A stretch of 64,000 nt of DNA from an uncultured Bacilli bacterium (GCA_934183155.1 CAKPSB010000001.1:1-64000), one strand, 5' to 3'; counted from the first letter of the stretch, positions 34,915 through 44,415 are shown. Notes: generated by a model from the letters alone, not told the origin. Numbers and translations are program-made.

Positions 34915-35400
34915 ATGAAACTTGTAGTAGATAATAACATAACCATTTACTTAGGAAAATTCCACTTCAAAGCCATAAACATAAACGACACAAATAATAT
35001 AGAAAAACAAGTAAAAAAAATATTAAATACTTTAAAAAAAACGTATAATTTAGAATTAAATGGATACTATGAAACAGTCTTATATTTAGATGAAAATTAT
35101 GGCCTAATTATAAAAATGCAAAAAGATGATCTAGATTATTTAGATTACTTTGTAACAGCGCTAGAAATAAACAGCAAAGTCAAGAAAACATCATTTCTTT
35201 ATAAAGTTGAAGATATTTTAAATTTAAATAAAAATATATTAAAAAAATTCATAATATATAAATATAAAAAAAACATTTATCTATCAGCCAAAGAAAAATT
35301 AACCACAGCTGAGATGGGAATAATATTAGAAAATAGTAAAGTAATTTTTGATGAAGAAATAAAAAAAATAAAAGCAAAAAGTCAAATTATAGAAATGTAG
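34915..35400 (+). CDS. Protein of unknown function
   Basis: 161 aa, lysine- and asparagine-rich, with no membrane segment or known domain. It starts at ATG 34915 with TTTTAGGTGATAAA upstream, so translation is well supported. Its stop codon abuts the der ribosome-binding region, and it probably forms one transcript with der. The sequence alternates short strands (YLGKFHFKAI, YYETVLYLDENYGLIIKM) and helices. Confidence 0.7.
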   Translation: MKLVVDNNITIYLGKFHFKAININDTNNIEKQVKKILNTLKKTYNLELNGYYETVLYLDENYGLIIKMQKDDLDYLDYFVTALEINSKVKKTSFLYKVEDILNLNKNILKKFIIYKYKKNIYLSAKEKLTTAEMGIILENSKVIFDEEIKKIKAKSQIIEM

Positions 35401-35409
35401 GTGATACAT

Positions 35410-36723
35410 ATGCAAAAACAAACAGTCGCATTAGTCGGAAGACCAAACGTTGGAAAAAGTACAATATTTAATCGCTTAGTTGGAAAAAAAGTCGCAATCA
35501 TTGAAGACACTCCAGGTGTTACAAGAGATAGATTATATGGCACAGTAAACTATTTAGATTACTCATTTCATCTAATTGATACTGGAGGTATTGATATTGA
35601 AAAGGCAGATTTCAACACCGAAATTAAAGCTCAAGCCGAAATTGCTATTGAAGAGTCTGACATTGTCTTATTTATAACCGATGGAAAAGAAGGATTGACT
35701 TCCAATGATTATGTTATTAAAGACATTCTTAAAAAAAGCGGTAAAAAAGTTATAGTAGTAATTAATAAAACAGATTCTAAAGCTTACGAAGAAAACAAGT
35801 ATGACTTTTATAATTTAGCCTTTGACGATTATATTGAAATATCTGCTGAACATAATATAGGCATATCAACATTATTAGATGAAATTACCAAAAACTTTAA
35901 AGAAAAACCGGCTGATTATGATGAAAACGTCATTAAATTTTCTATAATCGGAAGGCCAAATGTTGGTAAAAGTAGCCTAGTAAATGCCATATTAAATGAG
36001 GAAAGAACCATAGTAAGTCCAGTAGCTGGAACAACAAGAGACGCAATAGATACACCATTTAAATATAACGGTAAAGATTTTGTTGTTATAGATACCGCAG
36101 GAATGAGAAAAAGAGGAAAAATATATGAAAACATCGAAAAATATAGTTTATTAAGATCATTAAAAGCAATTGATAGATCCGATGTTTGTGTATTAGTTAT
36201 AAATGCAGAAGAAGGAATTATAGAACATGACAAACATATAGCAGGATATGCTCTAGAGTCTGGCAAAGCCATTGTAATCGTTGTTAACAAATGGGACACA
36301 GTAGAAAATAAAGATAAGACAATGAAAGAATTTAAAGAAGATATAAAATATCAATTTGCCTTCATGCCATATGCTAAAGTTGTATTCTTATCAGCCTTAA
36401 CAAAAAAAAGACTTCATACACTTATGCCAGAAGTTATCAAAGCCAATGAAAATGCCCATAGACAAATTCCTACTAATGCCCTAAACAATGTTTTAACAGA
36501 TGCCTATGCTTTAAACTTACCTCCATCTTATAAAGGAAAAAGATTAAAAATATACTTTTCACATCAATCAAACATATGCCCACCAACTTTTAACATTCAA
36601 GTTAATAGTAAAGGATTAATTCATTTTTCATATGAAAGATATTTAGAAAACAAAATAAGAGAAAATTTTGATTTTACAGGAACACCAATAATCTTAAATT
36701 TTAAAAATAAAGGTGAGCAGTAG
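35410..36723 (+). CDS. der: Ribosome biogenesis GTPase Der (EngA)
   Basis: 437 aa with two tandem GTPase domains and a C-terminal KH-like domain, as in all Der proteins. Domain 1: GRPNVGKSTI, DTPGVTRDRLY, DTGG, NKTD. Domain 2: GRPNVGKSSLVNA, GTTRDAIDT, DTAGMRKRGK, NKWD. It acts in 50S ribosome assembly. Start at ATG 35410: AGGTGATA ends just before it, and the GTG at 35401 is part of that SD. Confidence 0.97.
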   Translation: MQKQTVALVGRPNVGKSTIFNRLVGKKVAIIEDTPGVTRDRLYGTVNYLDYSFHLIDTGGIDIEKADFNTEIKAQAEIAIEESDIVLFITDGKEGLTSNDYVIKDILKKSGKKVIVVINKTDSKAYEENKYDFYNLAFDDYIEISAEHNIGISTLLDEITKNFKEKPADYDENVIKFSIIGRPNVGKSSLVNAILNEERTIVSPVAGTTRDAIDTPFKYNGKDFVVIDTAGMRKRGKIYENIEKYSLLRSLKAIDRSDVCVLVINAEEGIIEHDKHIAGYALESGKAIVIVVNKWDTVENKDKTMKEFKEDIKYQFAFMPYAKVVFLSALTKKRLHTLMPEVIKANENAHRQIPTNALNNVLTDAYALNLPPSYKGKRLKIYFSHQSNICPPTFNIQVNSKGLIHFSYERYLENKIRENFDFTGTPIILNFKNKGEQ

Positions 36724-36727
36724 CTAA

Positions 36728-36765
36728 AAAAAACCTTCTACATATAATAATTGTAGGAGGTTTTA
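36728..36765 (+). promoter_or_regulatory. Hairpin after der whose 3' arm contains the spoVIF Shine-Dalgarno
   Basis: AAAACCTTCTAC and GTAGGAGGTTTT pair over 12 positions (one G.T) with an A/T-rich loop. The 3' arm includes AGGAGG, the ribosome-binding site of spoVIF. It may terminate the der transcript, and it would hide the SD on read-through RNA. Confidence 0.6.
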
Positions 36766-36768
36766 TAA

Positions 36769-37011
36769 TTGAATTTTTCAGATAATTTTTTTAAAAAAGT
36801 TGAAAAAAAAACTAACGTTAATAAAGAAGTTATATTAGATTTAGCCAAAAAACTTCAAGCAGGTAATCTAAAAGACAAAAACACTTTAAAAGAAGTCATA
36901 GAAAAACTAAGTGAAATGACTGGAAAAGAAGTTTCAAAAGAAAAAAAAGAAAAAATAATCCAAGCCGTCATTAATGATAAAGTACCTAAAGACATTGACA
37001 AAATGATCTAG
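36769..37011 (+). CDS. spoVIF: Stage VI sporulation protein F
   Basis: 80 aa. The whole protein matches SpoVIF/YjcC: FFKKVEKKTNVNKEVILDLA at the N-terminus and AVINDKVPKDIDKMI at the end. In B. subtilis it is a forespore- and coat-associated factor needed for proper coat assembly through GerE. Start is TTG at 36769 with AGGAGG 8 nt upstream. The SD lies in a hairpin arm, which may restrict translation from read-through mRNA. It precedes spoIVA. Confidence 0.87.
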   Translation: MNFSDNFFKKVEKKTNVNKEVILDLAKKLQAGNLKDKNTLKEVIEKLSEMTGKEVSKEKKEKIIQAVINDKVPKDIDKMI

Positions 37012-37024
37012 TCAAAGTCTTTTT
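36988..37024 (+). terminator. Probable terminator of spoVIF
   Basis: AAAGAC-ATT-GAC pairs with GTC-AAA-GTCTTT around an internal loop, followed by TT. It overlaps the 3' end of the gene. Confidence 0.5.
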
Positions 37025-37059
37025 ATTATATTAAATTTGCATTATATTTATCTTTTAGT

Positions 37060-37087
37060 ACATATTTATATAATCTTCTCATATATT
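37060..37087 (+). promoter_or_regulatory. Candidate sigma-E-type promoter of spoIVA
   Basis: ACATATT at 37060-37066 and CATATATT at 37080-37087, 13 bp apart, resemble sigma-E boxes (kmATATT, about 14 bp, CATACAnT). SpoIVA is a known sigma-E target in B. subtilis. The A/T-rich context makes chance matches easy. Confidence 0.4.
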
Positions 37088-37111
37088 TAATTGAAGAAAG
37101 TAGGAGATAAT

Positions 37112-38587
37112 ATGGAAAAAATAGATATTATAAAAAGCATAACGGAAAGAACTGGAGGGGATATTTATCTAGGAGTAGTAGGGGCTGTCAGGACAGGAAA
37201 ATCCACATTTATCAAAAGGTTTATTGAAAATTTAGTTGTTCCAAATATCACCGACGAATATGAAAGAAAAAGAACCTTAGACGAGATACCACAATCAGCA
37301 CAAGGTAAAACAATAATGACAACCGAACCAAAATTTGTTCCAAGCAATGCCGCTAAAATAAACATAGATGATTTTAGTGCTAATGTAAGACTGATTGATT
37401 GCGTTGGCTATATAATAGAAGGTTCAAAAGGATATGAAGATGAAAATGGCCCAAGAATGGTTCATACTCCATGGTATGAAGAATCAATTCCCTTTGTAGA
37501 AGCTGCTGAGATAGGAACCGAGAAAGTTATAAAAGATCACTCAAGCATCGGCGTTTTAGTAACAACCGATGGTTCTATCGGAGAATTTAAAAGAGCAGAT
37601 TACGTAGATGCCGAAAAAAGAATAGCCGAAGAACTAAGTGAAATAGGTAAACCACACATAGTAATATTAAATTCAACCCACCCAATGCTTCCAGAAACAG
37701 AAGATTTAGCCTTAAATTTAAAAAAACAGTATAATGTGCCAGTAATTCCCATGAACGTTGATAACATGAGTGAAAGAGACGCTTATAACATTCTAAAAGA
37801 AGCTTTATACGAATTTCCTGTAACGTGTATTGACGTTGAAATGGCGGACTGGGTTGCCTGTTTAGATGTCAATAATTGGTTAAAAAAATCATATATAGAT
37901 TCAATCAGAGAAAGTATTCACGAAATAGACAAGTTAAGAGATATTGAAACCATAACAAACAAATTAGAAACTAATGAATACATTGAAAAAGCATATCTTT
38001 CAGATGTTAATACTGCCACAGGAAATGTCAAAGTTAAATTAAAAACCCCAGCCAACTTATATAATCAGGTTTTAAAAGAAATAATAGGCGTTGATATTAC
38101 AAACCGCTCACAATTATTAAGTCTATTTCAAGACCTATCAGAAGCCAAAAGAGAATATGATCAAGTAAAAGACGCCTTAAAAATGGTTAAACAAACAGGC
38201 TATGGTGTAGCATCACCAACTTTATCCGACATGACTTTAGACACCCCAGAAATTATTAAACAAGGAAGTAGATATGGAATAAAATTAAAAGCTGTTGCCC
38301 CATCGATTCACATGATTAGAGTTGATGTTGAAAGCACATTTGAACCAATAATAGGTTCAGAAATACAAAGTAAAGAATTAATAAATTATCTAATGAAAGA
38401 TAAAGAGCAGGGAACAGAAAATATATGGAAAAGTGAAATATTCGGTAGAAGTCTAGACGTAATAGTCAAAGAAGGGATTCAAGCCAAACTATCATTAATG
38501 CCCGAAGCTGTTCGTTACAAATTAAAACAGACATTATCAAAATTAGTAAATAAAGGCTCATCAAATCTCTTTGCAATCGTAATCTAA
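37112..38587 (+). CDS. spoIVA: Stage IV sporulation protein A (spore coat ATPase)
   Basis: 491 aa, the length and full sequence pattern of SpoIVA, the ATPase that polymerizes on the forespore surface as the coat basement layer. Walker A GAVRTGKST near residue 24; RTLDEIPQSAQGKTIMTTEP; DCVGYII; and the conserved C-terminus EGIQAKLSLMPEAVRYKLKQ ending in LFAIVI. ATG 37112 follows AGGAGA; the seven upstream codons are unlikely to be translated. This strongly implies that the organism forms, or recently formed, endospores. Confidence 0.96.
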   Translation: MEKIDIIKSITERTGGDIYLGVVGAVRTGKSTFIKRFIENLVVPNITDEYERKRTLDEIPQSAQGKTIMTTEPKFVPSNAAKINIDDFSANVRLIDCVGYIIEGSKGYEDENGPRMVHTPWYEESIPFVEAAEIGTEKVIKDHSSIGVLVTTDGSIGEFKRADYVDAEKRIAEELSEIGKPHIVILNSTHPMLPETEDLALNLKKQYNVPVIPMNVDNMSERDAYNILKEALYEFPVTCIDVEMADWVACLDVNNWLKKSYIDSIRESIHEIDKLRDIETITNKLETNEYIEKAYLSDVNTATGNVKVKLKTPANLYNQVLKEIIGVDITNRSQLLSLFQDLSEAKREYDQVKDALKMVKQTGYGVASPTLSDMTLDTPEIIKQGSRYGIKLKAVAPSIHMIRVDVESTFEPIIGSEIQSKELINYLMKDKEQGTENIWKSEIFGRSLDVIVKEGIQAKLSLMPEAVRYKLKQTLSKLVNKGSSNLFAIVI

Positions 38588-38627
38588 CTATAGATTGTAA
38601 AATAAACAATCAAAAACGCAAAACATA

Positions 38628-38656
38628 TTGATTTTTCTAGTCAAACATGATACCAT
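38628..38656 (+). promoter_or_regulatory. Promoter of hup
   Basis: TTGATT, 17-bp spacer, TACCAT with extended TGA, about 48 nt before the start codon. Confidence 0.55.
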
Positions 38657-38703
38657 GTAAATGTAAGCAAGATAGCTTAACACAATACAAGGAGGTATAA
38701 AAA

Positions 38704-38976
38704 ATGACTAAACAAAATTTAGTAAACTATATTGCAGAAGAAACAGGAATGACAAAAGCAGATGCCACTAGAGCATTAGATGCTGTATTAAATGGAATTG
38801 TAGAAGGACTTAAAAGTGAAGGAAAAGTAACTTTAACAGGCTTTGCTACATTTGCAGCACAACACAAAGATGCTAGACAAGGACGTAATCCTAGAACTGG
38901 TGAAGCTGTAACTATTCCTGCAAGAACAGCTGTTACAATAAAAGCTGGTGCAAAATTAAAAGACGCTTTAAACTAA
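38704..38976 (+). CDS. hup: DNA-binding protein HU
   Basis: 90-aa histone-like nucleoid protein. Typical features are the N-terminal helix pair (TKQNLVNYIAEETGMTKADA) and the beta-arm stretch QGRNPRTGEAVTIPARTAV that inserts into the minor groove. Strong SD AAGGAGG. Its codon use looks less A-ending than its neighbours (ACT, GCT, CCT), as expected for a highly expressed gene. Followed at once by a terminator. Confidence 0.97.
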   Translation: MTKQNLVNYIAEETGMTKADATRALDAVLNGIVEGLKSEGKVTLTGFATFAAQHKDARQGRNPRTGEAVTIPARTAVTIKAGAKLKDALN

Positions 38977-38997
38977 GGCAAATATTGCCTTTTTTTA
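38975..38997 (+). terminator. Terminator of hup
   Basis: AAGGCAA and TTGCCTT with a short loop, then TTTTT. Overlaps the stop codon. Confidence 0.8.
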
Positions 38998-39019
38998 ATA
39001 TTATACAGGAGAGAAATAA

Positions 39020-40105
39020 ATGTTTGATATTGCTATAAAATTAATAAAAAAAATAAATAGTTACGGATACACTGCATATATGGTAGGAGGATATCCAAGA
39101 GATTTATATTTAAAAAGAACATACACTGACGTTGATATATGCACCGATGCTACGCCAATGCAACTTCATCAAATTTTTCCAGAAATAGTAACAACTAACT
39201 CAGAATATGGAACAGTAACCGTTATATTTGAAAAAACAAAATTTGAAATAACAACCTTTAGAAAAGAATTCAAATATAAAGATAGCCGTAGACCAGAAAA
39301 AATAGAATATGTTGACACCTTAGAAGAAGACATCAAAAGACGTGATTTTACCATAAATACCTTATGTATTGATCAAAATGGCAAACAAATAGATCTAATA
39401 GGAGCCAAACAAGATTTAGATAATAAAATAATAAAAACAGTAGGCAACCCTAAAATAAGACTAAAAGAAGATGCCCTAAGAATATTAAGAGCCATTAGAT
39501 TTGCCACAACCCTAAATTTCACATTAGAGCCAAAGCTAAAAACATATATAAAAAAATATGCCAATACACTAAAAAAACTTTCCAAAGATCGAAAAAAAGA
39601 AGAACTTGATTTAATATTTTCAAGTCCAAATAAAGCCTATGGCATAGAACTTCTAATTAACTTAAAATTAGCCGATGCCCTAGATATTCCCAATTTAAAA
39701 AAAGCTAAAATAACCCCCTCAATGATTGTCACATGGGCTCAATTAAATGCTTTGGACAAATATAATTTTAATGTTATCGAAAAAGAAAGTATTAATAAAA
39801 TAAATGAAATTAAAGACAAAAACCTATTAGACAATCATACCCTATATAATTACGGATTATATATTTGTACAATGGCCGCCGAATTAAAAGATATTGACAA
39901 AAGACAAATAAATGAAATATATGCTAGTATGCCTATAAAAACAAGACTAGATATTGCTTTAAGCCCAACCGAAATATGTGAAATATTAAAAAAAGAAGCC
40001 GGCCCATTTTTAAAACCGCTACTTTCCAATTTAGAAAACGAAATATTAGATGGCAATATAAAAAACACCAAAGAAGATATAACCCGTTATATTTTAAATG
40101 AATAA
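39020..40105 (+). CDS. cca: CCA tRNA nucleotidyltransferase
   Basis: 361 aa, class II nucleotidyltransferase that adds or repairs the tRNA 3' CCA end. The head motif is MVGGYPRDLYLKR (normally GGxVRD), then TDVDICTDA with the metal-binding Asp pair, RRDFTINTLCID, LKEDALRILRAIRFA, and a helical body. The proline in GGYPRD is a mild departure. SD GGAGAGA. It lies in a row of housekeeping genes. Confidence 0.93.
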   Translation: MFDIAIKLIKKINSYGYTAYMVGGYPRDLYLKRTYTDVDICTDATPMQLHQIFPEIVTTNSEYGTVTVIFEKTKFEITTFRKEFKYKDSRRPEKIEYVDTLEEDIKRRDFTINTLCIDQNGKQIDLIGAKQDLDNKIIKTVGNPKIRLKEDALRILRAIRFATTLNFTLEPKLKTYIKKYANTLKKLSKDRKKEELDLIFSSPNKAYGIELLINLKLADALDIPNLKKAKITPSMIVTWAQLNALDKYNFNVIEKESINKINEIKDKNLLDNHTLYNYGLYICTMAAELKDIDKRQINEIYASMPIKTRLDIALSPTEICEILKKEAGPFLKPLLSNLENEILDGNIKNTKEDITRYILNE

Positions 40106-40165
40106 TATAAAATCACTTGGAAAAGATAACAATTTAATATATAATAAACCATAAGGTGATTACAG

Positions 40166-40795
40166 ATGACAAGCAAAATATTACAATTATTACAAAATGG
40201 CCACATTATGATTCCAACAACATTAATTCAAAATTATAAAAAATTAAAATTAACAGATAAAGAATTAATTGTCCTTATATATCTTCTTGGAAATCAAGAA
40301 TTTGATCCAGAAGAAATATCTCAAGATTTAAATATAAAGCTACCAGATACTTTAAAAATAATAGATAGTTTAACTAACAAAGAAATTTTAAAAATATCTG
40401 TAAAATCAGGAAAAGTATGTGAGGAATATATTGACTTTACTAATTTATATAAAAAATTAACTATGGTCATGATTAACGAAAAAACAGAAACCCCAAAAAC
40501 AACTATATATGATAAATTTGAAAAAGAATTTGGCCGAACTTTAAGTCCAATGGAATACGAAATAATAGGAGCATGGTTAGATGGTGGTTATAGTGAACAA
40601 TTAGTCGAACTAGCATTAAAAGAAGCTATATACAACGGTGTATCAAATTTAAGATATATTGACAAAATACTATCACAGTGGAAACAAAAAGGCATAAAAA
40701 ATCAAAATGATATAAATAAAGAAAGAGAAAAACGAAACAAAACAAAACCAAAGAAAGAAGTCTTTGAATATGATTGGCTCAACGAAAATGATTAA
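40166..40795 (+). CDS. dnaD: DnaD-family replication initiation protein
   Basis: 209 aa. N-terminal winged-helix part (about 10-95, LTDKELIVLIYLLGNQEFDP) and a C-terminal DnaD/DnaB-type domain (about 115-185: YDKFEKEFGRTLSPMEYEII then GVSNLRYIDKILSQWKQKGI). In Bacilli it loads the replicative helicase at oriC and at restart sites. Followed by nth, overlapping 8 nt, as in B. subtilis (dnaD-nth). Confidence 0.93.
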   Translation: MTSKILQLLQNGHIMIPTTLIQNYKKLKLTDKELIVLIYLLGNQEFDPEEISQDLNIKLPDTLKIIDSLTNKEILKISVKSGKVCEEYIDFTNLYKKLTMVMINEKTETPKTTIYDKFEKEFGRTLSPMEYEIIGAWLDGGYSEQLVELALKEAIYNGVSNLRYIDKILSQWKQKGIKNQNDINKEREKRNKTKPKKEVFEYDWLNEND

Positions 40796-41390
40796 AAAAT
40801 ATTTAGATGAACTCATTCCAAATCCTCGGTGTGAACTAAATTATAATAAAGATTATGAGCTTCTTTTAGCTACTATGTTAAGTGCTCAAACAACTGATAG
40901 AAGAGTAAACGAAGTGACAAAAATATTATTTAAAAAATATTCAAACTTAAATCAACTAGCAGAAGCTAATATAGAAGATATAAAAGAAATTATAAGACCT
41001 TTAGGAACATATAATATAAAAGCAAAAAACCTAATAGAAATAGCTAAAAAATTAGTTAGTGATTATCAAGGAAAACTTCCAAACAATAGACAATATTTAG
41101 AAAGCCTTCCAGGTGTAGGTAGAAAAACAACAAATGTTGTTTTAAGTAATATTTTTGATGAACCATGTATTGCTGTAGATACACATGTATCAAGAGTTAG
41201 TAAGAGGCTGAAATTAGCAAATAACAAAGATAGTGTATTAACTATTGAAAAAAAATTAACAGAGAAATTCAAAAAAGAAGACTTATGTAAGCTTCATCAT
41301 CAGCTACTACTTTTTGGAAGATATTACTGTACAGCAAGAAATCCAAAATGTATTAACTGTAAATTACAAGAAATATGTAAACGTCATTAG
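40788..41390 (+). CDS. nth: Endonuclease III (DNA glycosylase/AP lyase)
   Basis: 200 aa from ATG 40788, or 208 aa from ATG 40764; neither has a clear SD and the shorter form gives an 8-nt overlap with dnaD. Removes oxidised pyrimidines and cleaves AP sites. Visible are TMLSAQTTDRRVNE, the helix-hairpin-helix LPGVGRKTTNVV with catalytic Lys, the catalytic Asp in VDTHVSR, and the [4Fe-4S] cysteines CTARNPKCINCKLQEIC (C-x6-C-x2-C-x5-C). Confidence 0.95.
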   Translation: MIKKYLDELIPNPRCELNYNKDYELLLATMLSAQTTDRRVNEVTKILFKKYSNLNQLAEANIEDIKEIIRPLGTYNIKAKNLIEIAKKLVSDYQGKLPNNRQYLESLPGVGRKTTNVVLSNIFDEPCIAVDTHVSRVSKRLKLANNKDSVLTIEKKLTEKFKKEDLCKLHHQLLLFGRYYCTARNPKCINCKLQEICKRH

Positions 41391-41402
41391 ACGTTTTTTT
41401 TA
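41379..41402 (+). terminator. Terminator of dnaD-nth
   Basis: AAACGTC, loop ATTA, GACGTTT, then a T run. Confidence 0.85.
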
Positions 41403-41407
41403 TATAC

Positions 41408-41431
41408 AAAAAAGGAAGCAACAAAGCTTCC
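41408..41431 (-). terminator. Terminator of recU-pbp
   Basis: On the minus strand GGAAGC, 6-nt loop, GCTTCC, then TTTTTT. Confidence 0.8.
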
Positions 41432-41436
41432 AAATT

Positions 41437-44415
41437 TTAAGAATAACTAATAGTTCTCGTCAAAGTTGTAACTAAACTACCTTGATAAGTAACCTTGTAA
41501 GTATAAGTATATGTATTAGCCGATTTACCAATTGTCGATTTATCAGTAACTGTTACACCAGATGCATCAGTTATAGTAAGAGTAGTATTAACGTCACTAT
41601 CATTAGTAATATCTTCACCATCTAGCATAACCGTAACAGGCTTGATAGGTTCATTGTAAATAGCTCCAACAGAAAGCGAAACAGAAGTTTTACCATTTAA
41701 AGTTGCCGTAACATCGCTAGAAGAAGCTTTAACCTCAGCACTTGTTTCTGTACCTGAACTTTCAGCACCAGCAAAGTTTGTATACACCGATTTAACAACA
41801 ATTTTTTGTGTACCATTAGGAAGTTTAACTGAAGCACTGTTATTGCCAGTAGTTGTAACAAGAGTAAGACCACTAGACGTTTTAGCATACACATTGTAAG
41901 CAACACTACCTAATCGACCACGATTAAATGCCATTACATAATTTAAATAAGTATTTTGATCTTTAGAAAGAGAAAAGGCTTTATTAATGACAGAAGACCA
42001 ATAACTATTATTTAATGCATCAGGCGTTCCAATAGCTTTCCAAGTAACATTGGCTTTATTACCAACAACACTAGCCTTCAAATCAGTAACATTAGATAAT
42101 GTATTAAATCTAGCAGAAACTTCAGTAGGCTTACCACTTTCTTTAAATAATTCAGTACTCTTCATATCATTAGGAGTATTAGCACTAGGTAACATAGAAT
42201 ATCCAGTATTTTTTTCAACAGTAACTTCAACAACACCACTAGGTTTGTTAAAAGTTTTATCTTTATTAAAGAAATTTTTAGCTACAGCTTGGAAAAGTTT
42301 AGCATTTTGGCTTGAGCCAAATTTGTTATAACCATCTTTCCAAGAATTATATCCGTACCAAACAGAAATAGCATATTCACTATTATATCCAGCAAACCAC
42401 AAATCATTAACCGCATTACCAGGTAATTTGTGAGCCTCCATAAATTTAGAATCAAAGTTTGTTGTTCCAGACTTAGCCGCAAACTGTGAATTGTTGATAT
42501 TATTATATCTACCTAAAGCATTTTGACCTGTATCAACAAGCATATCAGTAACCATATAAGCTGTTTCAGGACTCATAACCTTCGTTTTCTTATATTTATT
42601 TTCATAAACTTTACCAGTTTGATCAAATTCAACTTTAGTAAATGTATGAGGTTCGTTATAAACCCCATCATTACCAAACGCAGCGTAAGCCGCCGCTACA
42701 GTCATAGGAGATTCACCAACTTTTTTCTTAGTGTCACCATAACCACCAATAGCATGAGCTTCATGTAACTTACCATTGCTAGCAACCTCAGGTGATAATC
42801 CTAGTTTGGTAACGAAATTTTTAATATCAGAATTTTTAACACTTTGGAATGTTTTTAACGCTGGAATATTACGTGATTCAACTAAAGCTTGTCTAATAGT
42901 AATAATACCTTTGTATTTATTATCCCAGTTGTTAATTTCCGTTCCATCACTATAAGTATGTTTATCATCAATAATTGGATGATCAGTATTCCAATTATTA
43001 TATTCAATAGCTGGTCCATAATCATAAAGCGGCTTAGCTGTAGAACCAATTTGCTTATATATACCAGTAGCATAATTCAAATTTTTAGCGCCAGTTTGAT
43101 TTCTACCAGAGCCGATAGCCACAATAGCACCAGTTTTAGTTTCCATCGCAATTACACCAGCTTGAACTTTATCATTTTCCCAAGAATATCCATCACCATT
43201 CATAATTTTAGTAACTTCATCCTGTTTAGCTCGATTCATAGTTGTATAAATCTTCATCGAATATGAATAAGGATCATATCCAGTTTTTTCATTAACCTCT
43301 TCAGCAACTCTATCAATAAATCCTTGATATTTAGCATTACTTGTATGAGCACTTCTTCCTTTAATAACAATCTTATCAACAGTCATTTTTTTAGCAATAT
43401 TATATTCATCATTAGTAATATAACCATGTCTTTTCATAAGTCTTAAAACAAGCAATCTTCTATTTTCAGTTTTTTCAGGATTAATATTAGGATCATAAGA
43501 AACAGGTGATTGGAACATACCAGCAATCATCGCTGCCTCAGATAAATTTAAATCTTTAGCTTCCTTATTAAAATAAGTTTCTGCAGCTTGCTCAACACCA
43601 TAAGAACCACTACCCAAATAATATGAATTAACATAAAATTCTAAGATTTCCTCTTTAGAATAATTAGGTTCTATTTGAAACATAGAAATATAAATATCAG
43701 TAAATTTACGCTTGATACCATCTAATCCACTTGATACTGTAGAAGTATATTGGTTCTTAGAAACCTGCATTGTTAAAGTAGAAGCGCCTCCAGCATTACG
43801 ACCTAAAAGTTGTCCGAAAGAAGCCTTCATAAAACGTGGAAAATCAAAACCGTTATGTTCAAAAAATCTAGAATCTTCTGTTGCAACAATTGCATTAACA
43901 AGTTCTTCACTCATTTGTTTATAAGTAATTTTTTGCCTCATTTGTTTACCAAGTTTAGCATAAACATTACCATCAGTATCAACTAAAGTACTAGCTTCTT
44001 TTGTATATAACTTATTAGGATTAAATTTTCCTGCTGTTGTAGCAATAAATATAAAGAAAACAATACCCAAAGCAATACAAACAAGTATAAAAAGTAAAAA
44101 AGCTAGTAAAATCTTTTTCTTTTTATTTTTCTTTCCCTTTTTGGCCATATTATCACTTCTTTCCGCTTTTAAGTTACCCTCAAAATCATCATTATACACA
44201 TTTTTAGGTATATCAATCTGCTCTTGTTTTCTTTTATCAAGCTTTCCCTTCCACTTAATAAAAGGAATAAACCAAATCAAATTGATTAAAATAAATATAA
44301 GCAAAGATATTAAAAAGTTTAAAACAATAGTCCCGATAATCAAAATAATAATAGACAAAACAAAGATTAATAAATTAAATCCATCCTTTTTAAAAAAAGC
44401 TTTTAAGTCGTTCAT
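41437..44415 (-). CDS. ponA: Class A penicillin-binding protein (PBP1A-like) with an N-terminal membrane extension
   Basis: 992 aa. Glycosyltransferase 51 domain with VATEDSRFFEHNGFD (catalytic Glu) and STLTMQVSKNQYT. Transpeptidase domain with SxxK in GSTAKP, SRN, and KSGTT. A C-terminal fibronectin-like and Ser/Thr-rich tail follows. It builds and crosslinks peptidoglycan. Residues 1-89 add two or three membrane helices before the usual start MAKKGKKNKKKK at residue 90. Full-length translation is supported by GGAGGT 6 nt before the first ATG; the internal ATG also has an SD-like GAAGTGAT. It overlaps recU by 4 nt, a Bacillus-like pairing. Confidence 0.95.
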   Translation of the reverse strand: MNDLKAFFKKDGFNLLIFVLSIIILIIGTIVLNFLISLLIFILINLIWFIPFIKWKGKLDKRKQEQIDIPKNVYNDDFEGNLKAERSDNMAKKGKKNKKKKILLAFLLFILVCIALGIVFFIFIATTAGKFNPNKLYTKEASTLVDTDGNVYAKLGKQMRQKITYKQMSEELVNAIVATEDSRFFEHNGFDFPRFMKASFGQLLGRNAGGASTLTMQVSKNQYTSTVSSGLDGIKRKFTDIYISMFQIEPNYSKEEILEFYVNSYYLGSGSYGVEQAAETYFNKEAKDLNLSEAAMIAGMFQSPVSYDPNINPEKTENRRLLVLRLMKRHGYITNDEYNIAKKMTVDKIVIKGRSAHTSNAKYQGFIDRVAEEVNEKTGYDPYSYSMKIYTTMNRAKQDEVTKIMNGDGYSWENDKVQAGVIAMETKTGAIVAIGSGRNQTGAKNLNYATGIYKQIGSTAKPLYDYGPAIEYNNWNTDHPIIDDKHTYSDGTEINNWDNKYKGIITIRQALVESRNIPALKTFQSVKNSDIKNFVTKLGLSPEVASNGKLHEAHAIGGYGDTKKKVGESPMTVAAAYAAFGNDGVYNEPHTFTKVEFDQTGKVYENKYKKTKVMSPETAYMVTDMLVDTGQNALGRYNNINNSQFAAKSGTTNFDSKFMEAHKLPGNAVNDLWFAGYNSEYAISVWYGYNSWKDGYNKFGSSQNAKLFQAVAKNFFNKDKTFNKPSGVVEVTVEKNTGYSMLPSANTPNDMKSTELFKESGKPTEVSARFNTLSNVTDLKASVVGNKANVTWKAIGTPDALNNSYWSSVINKAFSLSKDQNTYLNYVMAFNRGRLGSVAYNVYAKTSSGLTLVTTTGNNSASVKLPNGTQKIVVKSVYTNFAGAESSGTETSAEVKASSSDVTATLNGKTSVSLSVGAIYNEPIKPVTVMLDGEDITNDSDVNTTLTITDASGVTVTDKSTIGKSANTYTYTYKVTYQGSLVTTLTRTISYS

